A DNA stretch of 64,000 bases from NCBI RefSeq assembly GCF_003479425.1, contig NZ_QUHC01000007.1, positions 182,531 through 246,530 of the forward strand. Reading direction: 5' to 3'. Both the position numbers and the translations under genes were made by a program. The stretch's first letter is position 1; the number at the start of each line of letters is the position of its first letter. Origin of the DNA: Odoribacter sp. AF15-53. GTDB taxonomy: Bacteria; Bacteroidota; Bacteroidia; Bacteroidales; Marinifilaceae. The notes beneath the pieces are model-generated. The model had not been told where the DNA came from and made no database searches. It was given only the letters and a program-made list of their open reading frames with translations. This document shows positions 27,038-36,848 of the stretch, one piece after another.

Positions 27038-28522
27038 ATGAAAAGAACATGGAATAAAATATGTGCAGGGATCATAGCTTGTGTCACTTGTTGGTCTTGT
27101 AATGATTGGTTGGATGTGGATTCCAGCACGACCGTGACTCAGGAGCAATTGTACGGGAGTTACGAGGGGTTCCGGACAGCGATAAACGGGTTGTATTATT
27201 TGATTAGTCAACCGGATTTGTACGGGCGTGATTTGACATGGGGGGCGGCTAGTGTGTTAGGACAGAATTATGATAATCAAGAGGTGAATTCCCGTTATTG
27301 GGATCTGGCAAGTTATGCTTACGGTACTTCGAGTGCGAATAAAATCATGGATCCGATATGGAAACGGGCGTTTAACGTGATTGCCAATTGTAATAATTTG
27401 ATACAGCAGGTTGAAACGAAGGATACTACGTTTTTCCCTTACGGGAGAGTGGAACGGGATTTAGTGTTGGGAGAAGCTTTGGGGATGCGTGCGTTGATGC
27501 ATTTTGAGATCATGAGGTTGTATGCCCCGGCACCCGTGCAGGATGATGGTAAGCGGTATATTCCTTACGTGACGAGTTATCCTCTTCATTTTCCGGAGAA
27601 AGAGACCGTTGATTACGTGATGGGGAGGATTATCGAGGATTTGGAATCAGCAAAGACGTGTTTGGCCTATCATGATACGTTGTATAATGTGACAGCTATT
27701 AAAAGTGTGGAAGCCAGGATTAAAGCGAATATGACGACGGTGAAAGGAGGGTTGTTTTTTAACGGGCGTGCTACGCGAATGAATTATTTTGCCGCTTCGG
27801 CCTTGTTAGCCCGGGCATATTTGTGGAAAGGGGATAAGGTGAACGCTTTGCGGTGTGCTAATGATGTTTATGCCTACGGACCGGATGGTTTGTCCGGGAA
27901 GAATTGGTTCTTTTTCACGAAAGTAACCGATATGGGGGAAGCTAGTACTAAAAATGATGTGTATCGTAAGATGTATGAGGATATTTTGTTTACCGCGGTA
28001 AATCAGACCGAGTACGAGTTGTTCGAGGCAGATCGGGGGCCGGGTAGTTTTTATTATTTGAAAAATACAGATTTGCTATTTGGAGAAGATAAGGATGATT
28101 GTAGATTAAAAGTGTTGATTGGCAGTGACAATACTTCTTTAAGATGGCAAAGTCCGGATGCGTTGACCGATAAGGCTAAGGATATAATCGCGTATCAAGG
28201 GCCTTTGGCTCCGGTGATTCGCTTGAGCGAGGTGTATCATATTATGTGTGAATGTTTGGCTGACACGGATTTGCCTCGTGCGGTATCGCTTCTTCAAGCT
28301 TTAAGAGTTGCCCGTGAAGCGAAAATTCCTTTGAATGTGACGAGTAGAGATGAGTTTTTGGAAATCTTGTATAATGATATCATCCGGGAGACTTTGTCGG
28401 AAGGAGGTAGTTTTTATATGCATAAGCGCTTGGGACGGGATATGTATAATGGGGAGGAAGATCCGGTTGATATGACGGGGCGCTGGGTTGTTCCCGCACC
28501 GGAGAGTGAAACTGATATTTAA
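27038..28522 (+). CDS. RagB/SusD family substrate-binding lipoprotein
   Basis: 494 residues. Lipoprotein signal ending CVTCWSC-N. The SusD fold appears as helical TPR-like repeats (LGEALGMRALMHFEIMRLYA, AASALLARAYLWKGD) and a C-terminal part with VIRLSEVYHIMCECL and IIRETLSEGGSFYMHKRLGR. It forms the lid on the SusC barrel at the cell surface and binds ligand before import. Its stop overlaps the possible upstream start of the next gene. Confidence 0.93.
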   Translation: MKRTWNKICAGIIACVTCWSCNDWLDVDSSTTVTQEQLYGSYEGFRTAINGLYYLISQPDLYGRDLTWGAASVLGQNYDNQEVNSRYWDLASYAYGTSSANKIMDPIWKRAFNVIANCNNLIQQVETKDTTFFPYGRVERDLVLGEALGMRALMHFEIMRLYAPAPVQDDGKRYIPYVTSYPLHFPEKETVDYVMGRIIEDLESAKTCLAYHDTLYNVTAIKSVEARIKANMTTVKGGLFFNGRATRMNYFAASALLARAYLWKGDKVNALRCANDVYAYGPDGLSGKNWFFFTKVTDMGEASTKNDVYRKMYEDILFTAVNQTEYELFEADRGPGSFYYLKNTDLLFGEDKDDCRLKVLIGSDNTSLRWQSPDALTDKAKDIIAYQGPLAPVIRLSEVYHIMCECLADTDLPRAVSLLQALRVAREAKIPLNVTSRDEFLEILYNDIIRETLSEGGSFYMHKRLGRDMYNGEEDPVDMTGRWVVPAPESETDI

Positions 28523-28539
28523 TGATAGAGTGTAGAGTT

Positions 28540-29232
28540 ATGAATAAGATATATGTTATTTTCCTTGTTTTAGTGTTTTTCTCTTGTAGTGAAGAGAATA
28601 TTATGAGGTATAATGCATCGGAGAATTATATTCGCTTTACGAATGCTTACTGGGATTCGGTAAGGGTATCGTTTGTCAATTACCCGACAGAAAATTCGTT
28701 CGAGGTAAAGTTGCCGGTGGAGATTACGGGGAGTGTACTGGCTTCTGCTTTGGATTATGAGGTGGTTGTGGATAAAGACGCGAGTACCGGTATCGAGGGA
28801 ACTCACTTTTCGCTGGAACGGGTGACTTTCGGGGCAGGTGTTTTTTCCGACACGTTACGGATGAAATTGAATCGTACGGCAGATATGAAAGAGGGTGAGT
28901 TTCGGATTGTTTTGCGTTTAAAAGACAATGAAAATTTCACGGTTATCCCTTCGGATTATGATTATGCCATTGTGCGAGTAAGTGATAAGATGTCTCAACC
29001 GGATTGGTGGAATCGGGGTATCGTGAACGATTATCTGGGGGCGTATAGTGATGATAAGTACACGTTGTTTATTATCGTTACGAAGCAGACGGATTTGAGT
29101 GAAGCGTCGCCAGCAGAGAAGCGTGCTTACGCTTTGCAGTTTAAGTATTGGTTGGAAGATCAGGAAAAAGCTGGCGTGACAGAATATAATGGGATTAAAC
29201 TGGCGGGAATTGCAGTTCCGGTGAGAGGTTAA
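28540..29232 (+). CDS. DUF4843 domain lipoprotein
   Basis: 230 residues from ATG 28540, chosen because a lipoprotein signal (LVLVFFSC-S) starts there; ATG 28522 would add six residues. The body is beta-rich, with Calx-beta-like strand patterns (LPVEITGSVLASALDYEV, DTLRMKLNRTADMKEGEFRIVLRLKDN). DUF4843 proteins are encoded right after SusD in many Bacteroidota loci and are likely surface partners of SusC/D. Function otherwise unknown. Confidence 0.82.
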   Translation: MNKIYVIFLVLVFFSCSEENIMRYNASENYIRFTNAYWDSVRVSFVNYPTENSFEVKLPVEITGSVLASALDYEVVVDKDASTGIEGTHFSLERVTFGAGVFSDTLRMKLNRTADMKEGEFRIVLRLKDNENFTVIPSDYDYAIVRVSDKMSQPDWWNRGIVNDYLGAYSDDKYTLFIIVTKQTDLSEASPAEKRAYALQFKYWLEDQEKAGVTEYNGIKLAGIAVPVRG

Positions 29233-29250
29233 TATTTAATGTGAAAAGTC

Positions 29251-30816
29251 ATGAATAAAATTAGTTATATTAGTTTTATGATGGGGGTATTGATGCTGAA
29301 CGGTTGTTACGAGGATAAAGGGCATTATGATTATACTCCCACGAACGGGATTACTTTGGAGGTGAATCCGTTGAATAAGACGTATTATCTGGGTGAGCGT
29401 TATTTTTATTCTCCGAAGGTGACCTACGAACAAGAGGGAGATTCCGTGAATTTCAATTATTGGTGGGAGATAACGGATAAAAAAGAGGGTGTTGCGGCTA
29501 TTGACACGGCCTGTATCGGTTTCGATTTGGATTTTTATCCTAATGAGGAAAAGAGTGTAGGGGTGAGAATGTGTGCTATGGATTTGCGTACGAAGGTTGT
29601 GCATTCTTCCGCGGAGGTGAGGTTGACCGGGCAGGCGGCTTTGAGTCAAGGATGGTTGATTTTGAGCGAGAAAAGCGGTGAATCGGCTTTGTCGTATATC
29701 CGGCCGGAAATGACGGATGATAAAAAGCGTTTTTACACGGAATATCCGGATTTGTATAAGACGCTTTATCCGGATGAGAGTTTGGGGAGTGGGCCAAAGC
29801 GATTGAGGCAGATCATACATAATAATAGTACGGTTGTGGTCGTGATTCAAGAGAGCGGGTCGTTGTATCTGAATGGGGCTTCTTATGTTAAGGAGATGAC
29901 CGTTGCCCAGGATTTCGTGGGGGATGTGCCTGCTGGTTTGAACGTGAAGGATTTCTTTTGGGGAAATGGGGTCGATTTTTTGTTGGATGAGAATGGAAAT
30001 TTGTATTCCAGGGATTATTTTGATGATGGTAGGAAGGTTGATTTATTCACGACTCCTTTCACGGGAGTACGTATGCAGTTGGAAGGAGAGCGTTTGAATA
30101 TCCGGGATATCATTTTTACCGGAAAACCCACAACGGCTTTTTTCAATGCTTTTAATGATGCGGAAAATCGTCGGTTATTGTGGTTCGGAAGCGGGTATAA
30201 TACTTCTGATATCAAGAAGTTTTATCCGATCCGTATGCTTGACGTGGATACGTTGATAAATTTGAATGATTACGGGGACTGGGATTTGTTGTATATGCGT
30301 TCCGGACAGGAATCGACGTGGAGTGATATACCCACCTTTGCCCTTTTCAAGAAAGGAGATGTTGTGAAAGCTTTGAATATGCAGGTCGCTTATTTTTTTC
30401 CCACGGTAAACCCGCCATTCTCAGCAATAGCCATGTCCAGTTGTGATCAATCGAATTTTGACGGGGCGAAGTATTTGAGTGAAGACTCTAAGTTTTATCG
30501 CTTGAGGCAACGCGGGTACTTTTTCTTTTCGAGTGGAAATACGATTTATTGGTATGATTTGTCGACCAAGAAAGCTTATAAGTTTGATGAAGTTGAAGGG
30601 GGAGATGTGATCGTGGATATAGAGACCAACTCGTCGGAAACCGAGTTAGGTGTTGTGACGGCTAATGGGATTTTCGCGACGTTTACGATAAAGAATGAAC
30701 ATCTTTTTGACCCCACGCATTTGATTTATCAGAAAGGCGGTTTTGGTCGTGTTGTTGATTTGGAATTTAAATGGTCGAATTGGAATAAATATAATTTCCC
30801 GAGAACCGACGAGTAA
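29251..30816 (+). CDS. PKD-like family surface lipoprotein
   Basis: 521 residues. Lipoprotein signal ending MLNGC-Y. The N-terminal part (about 25-135) has Ig/PKD-like strands (GITLEVNPLNKTYYLGERY). A large C-terminal part, probably a propeller, follows. The same kind of protein is seen in part at 1-945. No catalytic residues stand out. As third or fourth surface lipoprotein of a SusC/D set it probably binds ligand. The gene is 18 bases after DUF4843. Confidence 0.82.
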   Translation: MNKISYISFMMGVLMLNGCYEDKGHYDYTPTNGITLEVNPLNKTYYLGERYFYSPKVTYEQEGDSVNFNYWWEITDKKEGVAAIDTACIGFDLDFYPNEEKSVGVRMCAMDLRTKVVHSSAEVRLTGQAALSQGWLILSEKSGESALSYIRPEMTDDKKRFYTEYPDLYKTLYPDESLGSGPKRLRQIIHNNSTVVVVIQESGSLYLNGASYVKEMTVAQDFVGDVPAGLNVKDFFWGNGVDFLLDENGNLYSRDYFDDGRKVDLFTTPFTGVRMQLEGERLNIRDIIFTGKPTTAFFNAFNDAENRRLLWFGSGYNTSDIKKFYPIRMLDVDTLINLNDYGDWDLLYMRSGQESTWSDIPTFALFKKGDVVKALNMQVAYFFPTVNPPFSAIAMSSCDQSNFDGAKYLSEDSKFYRLRQRGYFFFSSGNTIYWYDLSTKKAYKFDEVEGGDVIVDIETNSSETELGVVTANGIFATFTIKNEHLFDPTHLIYQKGGFGRVVDLEFKWSNWNKYNFPRTDE

Positions 30817-30879
30817 AAGCTTGTCGGGGAAAGCAAGTTCGATATTGTAATCATGTGAAATTTAACGTGTAATGTTTAG

Positions 30880-30960
30880 GTAGAATGATTCAGTGATTGT
30901 AAAGAGGGTGGGTTGTGCGAGTGAAATTTAAAATCACTGAATCTTTAAATCGAGAATTGA
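30880..30960. repeat. Degenerate copy of dispersed repeat family B
   Basis: A 12-bp inverted repeat (GATTCAGTGATT at 30887-30898, AATCACTGAATC at 30932-30943) encloses a TTGTGCG core and is followed by TTTAAATCGAGAATTGA. The core and edges recall the better copies at 54284-54400 and 58845-59012. It separates the surface lipoprotein genes from the ABC genes. Confidence 0.4.
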
Positions 30961-31020
30961 TAAAGGTTTATAAGAAGACCTTTAGTGGAACGTATTGTGT
31001 AAATCTTATAATAGAAATGT

Positions 31021-31947
31021 ATGGAACAACCAATTGTGAAGGTGGAACATCTTTTTCACCGGTATTCGGTTCATTGGGCCGTTAAGGATATAAATTTGGA
31101 AATAAGTAAGAATGGTATTTACGGGTTATTGGGTTCAAATGGAGCGGGTAAATCGACCACGATGAATATTATGTGCGGGGTCTTGAAACAGACCGAGGGA
31201 GACGTGTTTATCCGGGGGATAGATGCTCGAAAACATCCGGTGGAGGCTAAACGTCTGATCGGTTTTTTACCGCAAAAGGCCCCTTTACACGTGGATCTTA
31301 CGGTAGAGGAGTATTTGAAACATTGTGCCAATATGCGGGATATTCCGGGTAAACAGGTTGGAGAGGCGATAGATCGGGTTTTAGAACAATGTAATATAAC
31401 ACATTTTCGTAATCGGTTGATTCGCAATCTTTCCGGTGGTTACCAGCAACGGGTCGGGATTGCTCAAGCGATTATTCATAATCCTGATTTTGTTGTGTTG
31501 GATGAACCGACCAACGGGTTGGATCCGAATCAAATTGTAGAAGTTCGGAATTTAATTAAAAAGATAGCCGAAGATCGTACGGTGATTCTTTCAACGCATA
31601 TATTACCAGAAGTACAGGCTGTGTGTGATCATATTTTTATGATTGAAAACGGACAATTAGTTTTCTCGGGGACAGTACGGGATTTTGATAATTATATTAT
31701 TCCGAATACGATATTCGTTTCTTTACGGGAAAATCCGGGCGAGGCAGAACTAAAGGAATTGGAGGGAGTGCTTGACGTGAATTATTTAGGGGGAATTGAT
31801 TATCGTCTGAAGTATAATGACGCCGTGGATGTGATAGACCGGGTGGTAGAAGCCAGTGTTCGTAAAGGCTGGCATTTAACGGAGATTCGTCAGGAAAAGA
31901 GTTCTTTGGATTCGATATTTGCAGAGTTGTCTAAAAAAAGTAAATAG
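31021..31947 (+). CDS. ABC transporter ATPase, GldA type
   Basis: 308 residues, the length usual for GldA-like ATPases. Walker A GSNGAGKST (38-46), Q-loop FLPQKAPLH, signature LSGGYQQR, Walker B FVVLDEPTNGLDP, switch His in STHILPEVQ. The C-terminal 80 residues form the extra domain found in drug and GldA-type subunits. It works with the fused permease encoded 8 bases downstream. No other gliding genes are in the window, so motility should not be assumed. Confidence 0.88.
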   Translation: MEQPIVKVEHLFHRYSVHWAVKDINLEISKNGIYGLLGSNGAGKSTTMNIMCGVLKQTEGDVFIRGIDARKHPVEAKRLIGFLPQKAPLHVDLTVEEYLKHCANMRDIPGKQVGEAIDRVLEQCNITHFRNRLIRNLSGGYQQRVGIAQAIIHNPDFVVLDEPTNGLDPNQIVEVRNLIKKIAEDRTVILSTHILPEVQAVCDHIFMIENGQLVFSGTVRDFDNYIIPNTIFVSLRENPGEAELKELEGVLDVNYLGGIDYRLKYNDAVDVIDRVVEASVRKGWHLTEIRQEKSSLDSIFAELSKKSK

Positions 31948-31955
31948 TAAGTGAT

Positions 31956-34259
31956 ATGAAAAAGATATATAAATTGGCATTGACGGAGTTGCAAACCTTG
32001 TTTTATTCTCCGGTAGCCTGGTTAATTCTGGTTATTTTCTTGTTTCAGGTAGGGATGACTTATTGTTCGATTCTCGAACCGAAGGTGTTAGGGCAGGAGT
32101 TAGGACATACGCAAGCGAATTTGACAATGACTATATTTTCCGGTTGGAGAGGGTTGTTCGAGGCGATTCAACGGAATTTGTATTTTTATGTTCCCTTGTT
32201 GACGATGGGGTTGATGAGCCGGGAATTCGGTAGTGGTTCTATAAAACTTTTGTACTCTTCTCCTATCACGAATACTCAAATTATTTTGGGTAAGTTTCTT
32301 GCTATGATGGTATATGGGGGGTGCATGTTGGGGGGAATTTTTGTCGTGGTATTGCATGGTGCGTGTACTGTTCAGAATTTCGATATGCCGGTTGTTTTAA
32401 CGGGTATGTTAGGATTATATTTGTTATTTTGTACTTACGCGTCTATCGGTTTATTCATGTCTAGTTTAACTTCCTATCAGGTGGTAGCGGCGATAGGGAC
32501 GATCGCCATATTTGCCATGTTGGGATATGTTGGAAATTCTTGGCAGCATGTTGAGTTTGTACGGGATTTGACTTATTGGTTGGCTATTAACGGACGTGCC
32601 AGTCAATTTGTTAATGGGATGATTTGTTCTGAGGATATTGCCTATTTTGTCCTAGTTTCAGCCCTTTTCCTCTCGCTGTCAGTCTTGCGTTTGAATGCTG
32701 TCAGGCAGAAGAGTACTTTCGCAATGAACTTGGGGAGATATGTTGGGGTTTGTGTGGTGGCTCTTTTATTGGGATATCTTACGACATTGCCCGTGTTGAA
32801 GTTGTATTATGATGCTACCCGGATGAAAGTAAATACATTAACCCAGAATAGTCAGGATATAGTGAAAATGGCCGAAGGGGGAATGACAATAACTACTTTT
32901 TCGAATTTGATGGCCCCGTCACGTAATATATTTGCTTCGCCTGAAAATATAAATCGGGATAAAGAGCGTTTGTCCAAGTTCATCCGTTTTAAGCCTGAGA
33001 TTAAATTGAGGTATGTTTATTATTATGATACGACAACGAACGTGGTGTTGGATCGGCATTTCCCGAATCTTACTTTACGGGAGAAGATGGCCGAGGTGGC
33101 CGAAGTCTGGAAGTTGGATACCGCGAAGGTTCGTCCTTACGAAGAGGTGGTTGCACAATACCCGGAATTGGCCGGAGAAGCAAAGAATTTTGTACGCTTG
33201 ATCGAACGGGAAAGTGGAGAAAAGACTTTTTTAAGGATATACGATGATATGATGGTGCATCCGGATGAAAAAGAGATTGCGGCGGCAATCAAGCGGATCG
33301 TGATGCGGCTACCTAAGGTGGGTTTTGTAACGGGACATGGAGAGCGGGATATCAACAAAGGGGGAGATCGTGATTATCTGCGTTTTTCTTACGATAAACC
33401 GGCGAGATATGCTTTGATAAATCAGGGTTTTGACGTGTGTGAAGTTCGTTTGAGACAGGATATTCCGGAGGATATAAACATTTTGGTTATAGCGGATGTC
33501 AAGACGGCTTATTCTCCGGAGGAATATGCCGTGTTAAGTAGATATATTGACCGCGGGGGGAATTTGTTGATAGCTGGGGAGCCCCGGAGAATAGAAGCGA
33601 TGAATCCGATCGTGGAACCGTTGGGGGTTCGTTTTCTACCGGGCGTGTTGGTGCGTCCGACAGAGGATTATCCGGCGGATTTGATATTGGGTAAAGCCAC
33701 GCCGGCAACGGTTACGGATATCGCTTATGCTTTTACTTCTATGGTGCGTTACGGGACTGTGGCTACAATGCCCTCTTGTTGCCCGATGGAATATTCTGAG
33801 GACAAGGGATTTCGGGTAATACCGATGTTGATGAGTGATACCATTGGCGTCTGGAATGAGTTGGAGACAACTGATTTCCTGGATGATACCGTGCGACTAA
33901 ATTCTGCTATCGGGGAAATAGAAAAGGCATGGCCGCTTGGTTTGGCTTTACAACGTCAGGTGGGTGATAAAGTACAAAAAATTGTTGTATTGGGAGATGC
34001 TGATTGTCTGAGTAATGGCGAGGGGAGTCGAACCCGTCGCGAAATTGCAGCTACGAATTATTTACTCATGTCCGGTTCTTTTTATTGGTTGTCGGATGGT
34101 GAGGTGCCTGTGGATACTCGTCGGGATGCGGCTCCGGATAGAAAGATTGAGATAGGAAAGGCGGGAATGCGCGTGACTACTTGGTTTTTCTGGTGGGTGT
34201 TGCCGGGATTGTTGTTGATAACCGGAATTATCGTGTGGATCAGGAGACGGGGACGATGA
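31956..34259 (+). CDS. Fused GldF-GldG type ABC transporter membrane protein
   Basis: 767 residues. Residues 1-290 form an ABC-2 permease with six to seven helices (GldF part), including MGLMSREFGSGSIKLLYSSPI. Residues about 300-720 are the soluble GldG/ABC_transp_aux part, with KVGFVTGHGERDIN and VLGDADCLSNGEGSR. A final transmembrane helix lies at about 738-760 with a basic tail. In classic gliding bacteria GldF and GldG are separate; here they are one chain, as in other non-gliding Bacteroidota. It may export or place something at the surface for this locus. Confidence 0.85.
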   Translation: MKKIYKLALTELQTLFYSPVAWLILVIFLFQVGMTYCSILEPKVLGQELGHTQANLTMTIFSGWRGLFEAIQRNLYFYVPLLTMGLMSREFGSGSIKLLYSSPITNTQIILGKFLAMMVYGGCMLGGIFVVVLHGACTVQNFDMPVVLTGMLGLYLLFCTYASIGLFMSSLTSYQVVAAIGTIAIFAMLGYVGNSWQHVEFVRDLTYWLAINGRASQFVNGMICSEDIAYFVLVSALFLSLSVLRLNAVRQKSTFAMNLGRYVGVCVVALLLGYLTTLPVLKLYYDATRMKVNTLTQNSQDIVKMAEGGMTITTFSNLMAPSRNIFASPENINRDKERLSKFIRFKPEIKLRYVYYYDTTTNVVLDRHFPNLTLREKMAEVAEVWKLDTAKVRPYEEVVAQYPELAGEAKNFVRLIERESGEKTFLRIYDDMMVHPDEKEIAAAIKRIVMRLPKVGFVTGHGERDINKGGDRDYLRFSYDKPARYALINQGFDVCEVRLRQDIPEDINILVIADVKTAYSPEEYAVLSRYIDRGGNLLIAGEPRRIEAMNPIVEPLGVRFLPGVLVRPTEDYPADLILGKATPATVTDIAYAFTSMVRYGTVATMPSCCPMEYSEDKGFRVIPMLMSDTIGVWNELETTDFLDDTVRLNSAIGEIEKAWPLGLALQRQVGDKVQKIVVLGDADCLSNGEGSRTRREIAATNYLLMSGSFYWLSDGEVPVDTRRDAAPDRKIEIGKAGMRVTTWFFWWVLPGLLLITGIIVWIRRRGR

Positions 34260-34330
34260 TTGTTTGGTGATTGCCGGATAAGATTTCGTTTCTCGGAACG
34301 TGGGAAACGTTTGATTTCATGATTAATAAC

Positions 34331-34397
34331 GTATTTAGAATCTAATTCGAAATAGGGCGGGTTTTATATCGTCGTGTTTCGAATTAGATTTAAATAC
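34331..34397. repeat. Long palindrome, 21-bp arms
   Basis: The arm GTATTTAGAATCTAATTCGA plus AA (34331-34352) pairs with 34377-34397 except for one bulged base, around a 24-base loop. It lies between the ABC permease gene and the GH92 operon. A protective 3' hairpin, a terminator without a clear T tract, or a remnant of a small mobile element are all possible. Confidence 0.7.
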
Positions 34398-34520
34398 AAG
34401 TAAATATTTTTTATATCTTGTACCTCTTTTTTGTCTGTTCGTTGTCTTAATCAGAGAGGATGAATGAGGAATTCGAGTATTTGATAAGTGAAACGAATGT
34501 GTAAATAAACGAGCGATGAA

Positions 34521-36848
34521 ATGAATTTATGTGTATTTTTATTGTGTGTCGGGGCTATGTTGCCTAATAAAGAAGAGAAGAAAAAACCGGTGGATTATGT
34601 GAATCCTTTTATCGGGACAAAAAGTATGGGACATACTTTTCCGGGGGCTTGCGTTCCGTATGGTGCGGTGCAGTTGAGTCCCGATACGGAAAACGTGCCG
34701 CATAATATTGACGGGGTCTACCAGCAGGACGCGTATCGTTATTGTGCGGGTTACCAGTATGACGATCCGACGATCGTGGGATTTAGTCACACGCATTTGA
34801 GTGGGACCGGGCATTCGGATTTGGGGGATATTCTTTTGATGCCAATGGTTGGGGATGTGAAATTGCTTCCCGGGAGTGCGGAGCGGCCGGAAGAGGGGTA
34901 TCGTTCCCGTTTTTCCCATGAGCAGGAAAAGGCTTCTCCCGGTTATTACGAGGTCATGTTGCAGGATTACGATATAAAAGTACAGTTGACGGCGACAGAA
35001 CGGGTTGGAATACATAAATATACTTATCCGGCAGGCAAACGGGAAGGTCACGTGATCGTGGATTTATTGCACGGGATATACAATTACGAAGGGAAGGTTT
35101 TATGGGCAAACCTGCGGGTGGAGAACGATACTCTGTTGACGGGATATCGTATTACCCGGGGATGGGCCCGTACGAATTATACATATTTTGCGGTTACGTT
35201 TTCCAAACCCATAAAAAATTACGGGCATGAGAATTTTGAAGAGGTGAAGTACAGGGGATTCTGGCGTCGATTTGACGAGAAGAATAATTTCCCGGAAATG
35301 GGCGGACGGGGAATCGTGGCGTTTTTTGATTTTGATTTGCAGGGTAGTCCGGAATTGGAGGTAAAAGTGGCTCTTTCTTGTGTAAGCACGGAGGGGGCAT
35401 TGAAAAATTTGCAGGCAGAAGTTAGCGGTTTGAATTTTGAGCAGTTGGCTATCAAAGCGCGGGAGAAATGGAATAAATCGCTTTCAGTGATTGAGGCGCA
35501 AGGAAACGAAGATCAGTTGAGTATGTTGTACACGTCTCTTTACCACACGATGATCAATCCTTCCGTGTATATGGATGTGGACGGGCAATATCGGGGGGTG
35601 GACCATATGATTCATCAGGCTAGTGATTTTACCAATTATACGGTATTTTCTTTGTGGGATACTTATCGGGCTTTACATCCTTTGTTTAACGTGATGAATC
35701 GTCAGCGAAACCAAGATATGGTGAAGTCCATGTTGGCCCATTATCAACAAAGTGTGCATAAGGCTTTGCCCGTGTGGTCGCATATGGGGAACGAGAATTG
35801 GTGTATGATTGCTTATCACGGGGTTGCCGTGGTGGCGGATGCCGTGGCGAAAGGGATCGAACTGGATAAGACGTTGGTACTGGAGGCTATGAAGAATAGT
35901 TCGAATGTTTCGTATTATCAAGATACCCGAGATTACGTGGAGAAGGGATATGTGCCCGTGGATAAAGATGGAAACGGGGCTTCCATTACCTTGGAGAATG
36001 CTTATGATGATTGGACGATTTATCAGACGGCAAGGATGTTGGGGAACAAGGATATGGCTGAGGAATACGGGAAACGGGCGTTGAGTTATCGGAATTTATT
36101 TGACGATCGTTTGGGCTTTGCCCGACCTCGTTTATCCAACGGGAGTTGGAAGGAGCCGTTTGATCCGTTGAACACGCACGGGGAGGGATTTATTGAGGGT
36201 AATTCATGGAATTATTCCTTTCACGTGGCGCATGATGTGAACGGGTTAATTCGTTTGATGGGGGGAGAGAAACGTTTTGTCGAGCGGTTGGACAGTTTGT
36301 TCACGATGCATCTTCCGGAAAAGTATTATGCCGATACGGAGGATATTACAGAAGAGGGATTGATGGGAAATTATGTCCACGGGAACGAGCCGAGTCATCA
36401 CGTGTTGTACTTGTATGCTTGGACTTCGCAACCTTGGAAAACTCAGTTGCGGGTACGGGAGGTGATGAACCGGATGTACCGGAACCGGATTGACGGTCTT
36501 TGCGGGAATGATGATTGTGGGCAAATGTCAGCTTGGTATATATTCTCGGCTTTGGGATTTTATCCCGTGTGTCCGGGAACGGATCAATACGTGTTGGGGG
36601 CGCCTTATTTGCCCTACATGAAAATTTATTTGGAAAATGGTCATTCTTTTGAAGTGCGAGCCCCGAAGGTGAGCGACAGAAATCGGTACGTGAAATCGGT
36701 AAAGTTGAACGGGAAACCGTATGAGAAGGCTTATATTACCCAACAGGATATACAAGCGGGTGGAATACTGGAGTTCGAGATGGGTAGTAAACCCGAACGC
36801 GACAGGATTTATTCGGATGATAATAAACCTTATTCTTTGACACGATGA
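34521..36848 (+). CDS. GH92 alpha-mannosidase (Glu catalytic acid present)
   Basis: 775 residues from the only ATG after the upstream in-frame stop; the short hydrophobic start may be a signal peptide. N-terminal beta-sandwich: VDYVNPFIGT, FSHTHLSGTGHSDLGDILL. The alpha/alpha toroid carries HGNEPSHH, whose Glu623 matches the catalytic acid position known from Bacteroides GH92 enzymes. GNDDCGQMSAWY supplies the Asp pair expected to act as base near calcium. Expected to cut alpha-linked (often alpha-1,2) mannose from N-glycans or mannan. First of a three-gene operon; its stop overlaps the next start by four bases. Confidence 0.93.
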   Translation: MNLCVFLLCVGAMLPNKEEKKKPVDYVNPFIGTKSMGHTFPGACVPYGAVQLSPDTENVPHNIDGVYQQDAYRYCAGYQYDDPTIVGFSHTHLSGTGHSDLGDILLMPMVGDVKLLPGSAERPEEGYRSRFSHEQEKASPGYYEVMLQDYDIKVQLTATERVGIHKYTYPAGKREGHVIVDLLHGIYNYEGKVLWANLRVENDTLLTGYRITRGWARTNYTYFAVTFSKPIKNYGHENFEEVKYRGFWRRFDEKNNFPEMGGRGIVAFFDFDLQGSPELEVKVALSCVSTEGALKNLQAEVSGLNFEQLAIKAREKWNKSLSVIEAQGNEDQLSMLYTSLYHTMINPSVYMDVDGQYRGVDHMIHQASDFTNYTVFSLWDTYRALHPLFNVMNRQRNQDMVKSMLAHYQQSVHKALPVWSHMGNENWCMIAYHGVAVVADAVAKGIELDKTLVLEAMKNSSNVSYYQDTRDYVEKGYVPVDKDGNGASITLENAYDDWTIYQTARMLGNKDMAEEYGKRALSYRNLFDDRLGFARPRLSNGSWKEPFDPLNTHGEGFIEGNSWNYSFHVAHDVNGLIRLMGGEKRFVERLDSLFTMHLPEKYYADTEDITEEGLMGNYVHGNEPSHHVLYLYAWTSQPWKTQLRVREVMNRMYRNRIDGLCGNDDCGQMSAWYIFSALGFYPVCPGTDQYVLGAPYLPYMKIYLENGHSFEVRAPKVSDRNRYVKSVKLNGKPYEKAYITQQDIQAGGILEFEMGSKPERDRIYSDDNKPYSLTR

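Noticed and set aside
31021..34259. Gliding motility locus
   Set aside because: Only GldA/F/G-like parts occur, with no other gld or spr genes in the window; such ABC sets also occur in non-gliding Bacteroidota.
34460..34504. Small open frame of 14 codons before the GH92 operon
   Set aside because: Too short, no regulatory codon run as in leader peptides and no supporting structure.
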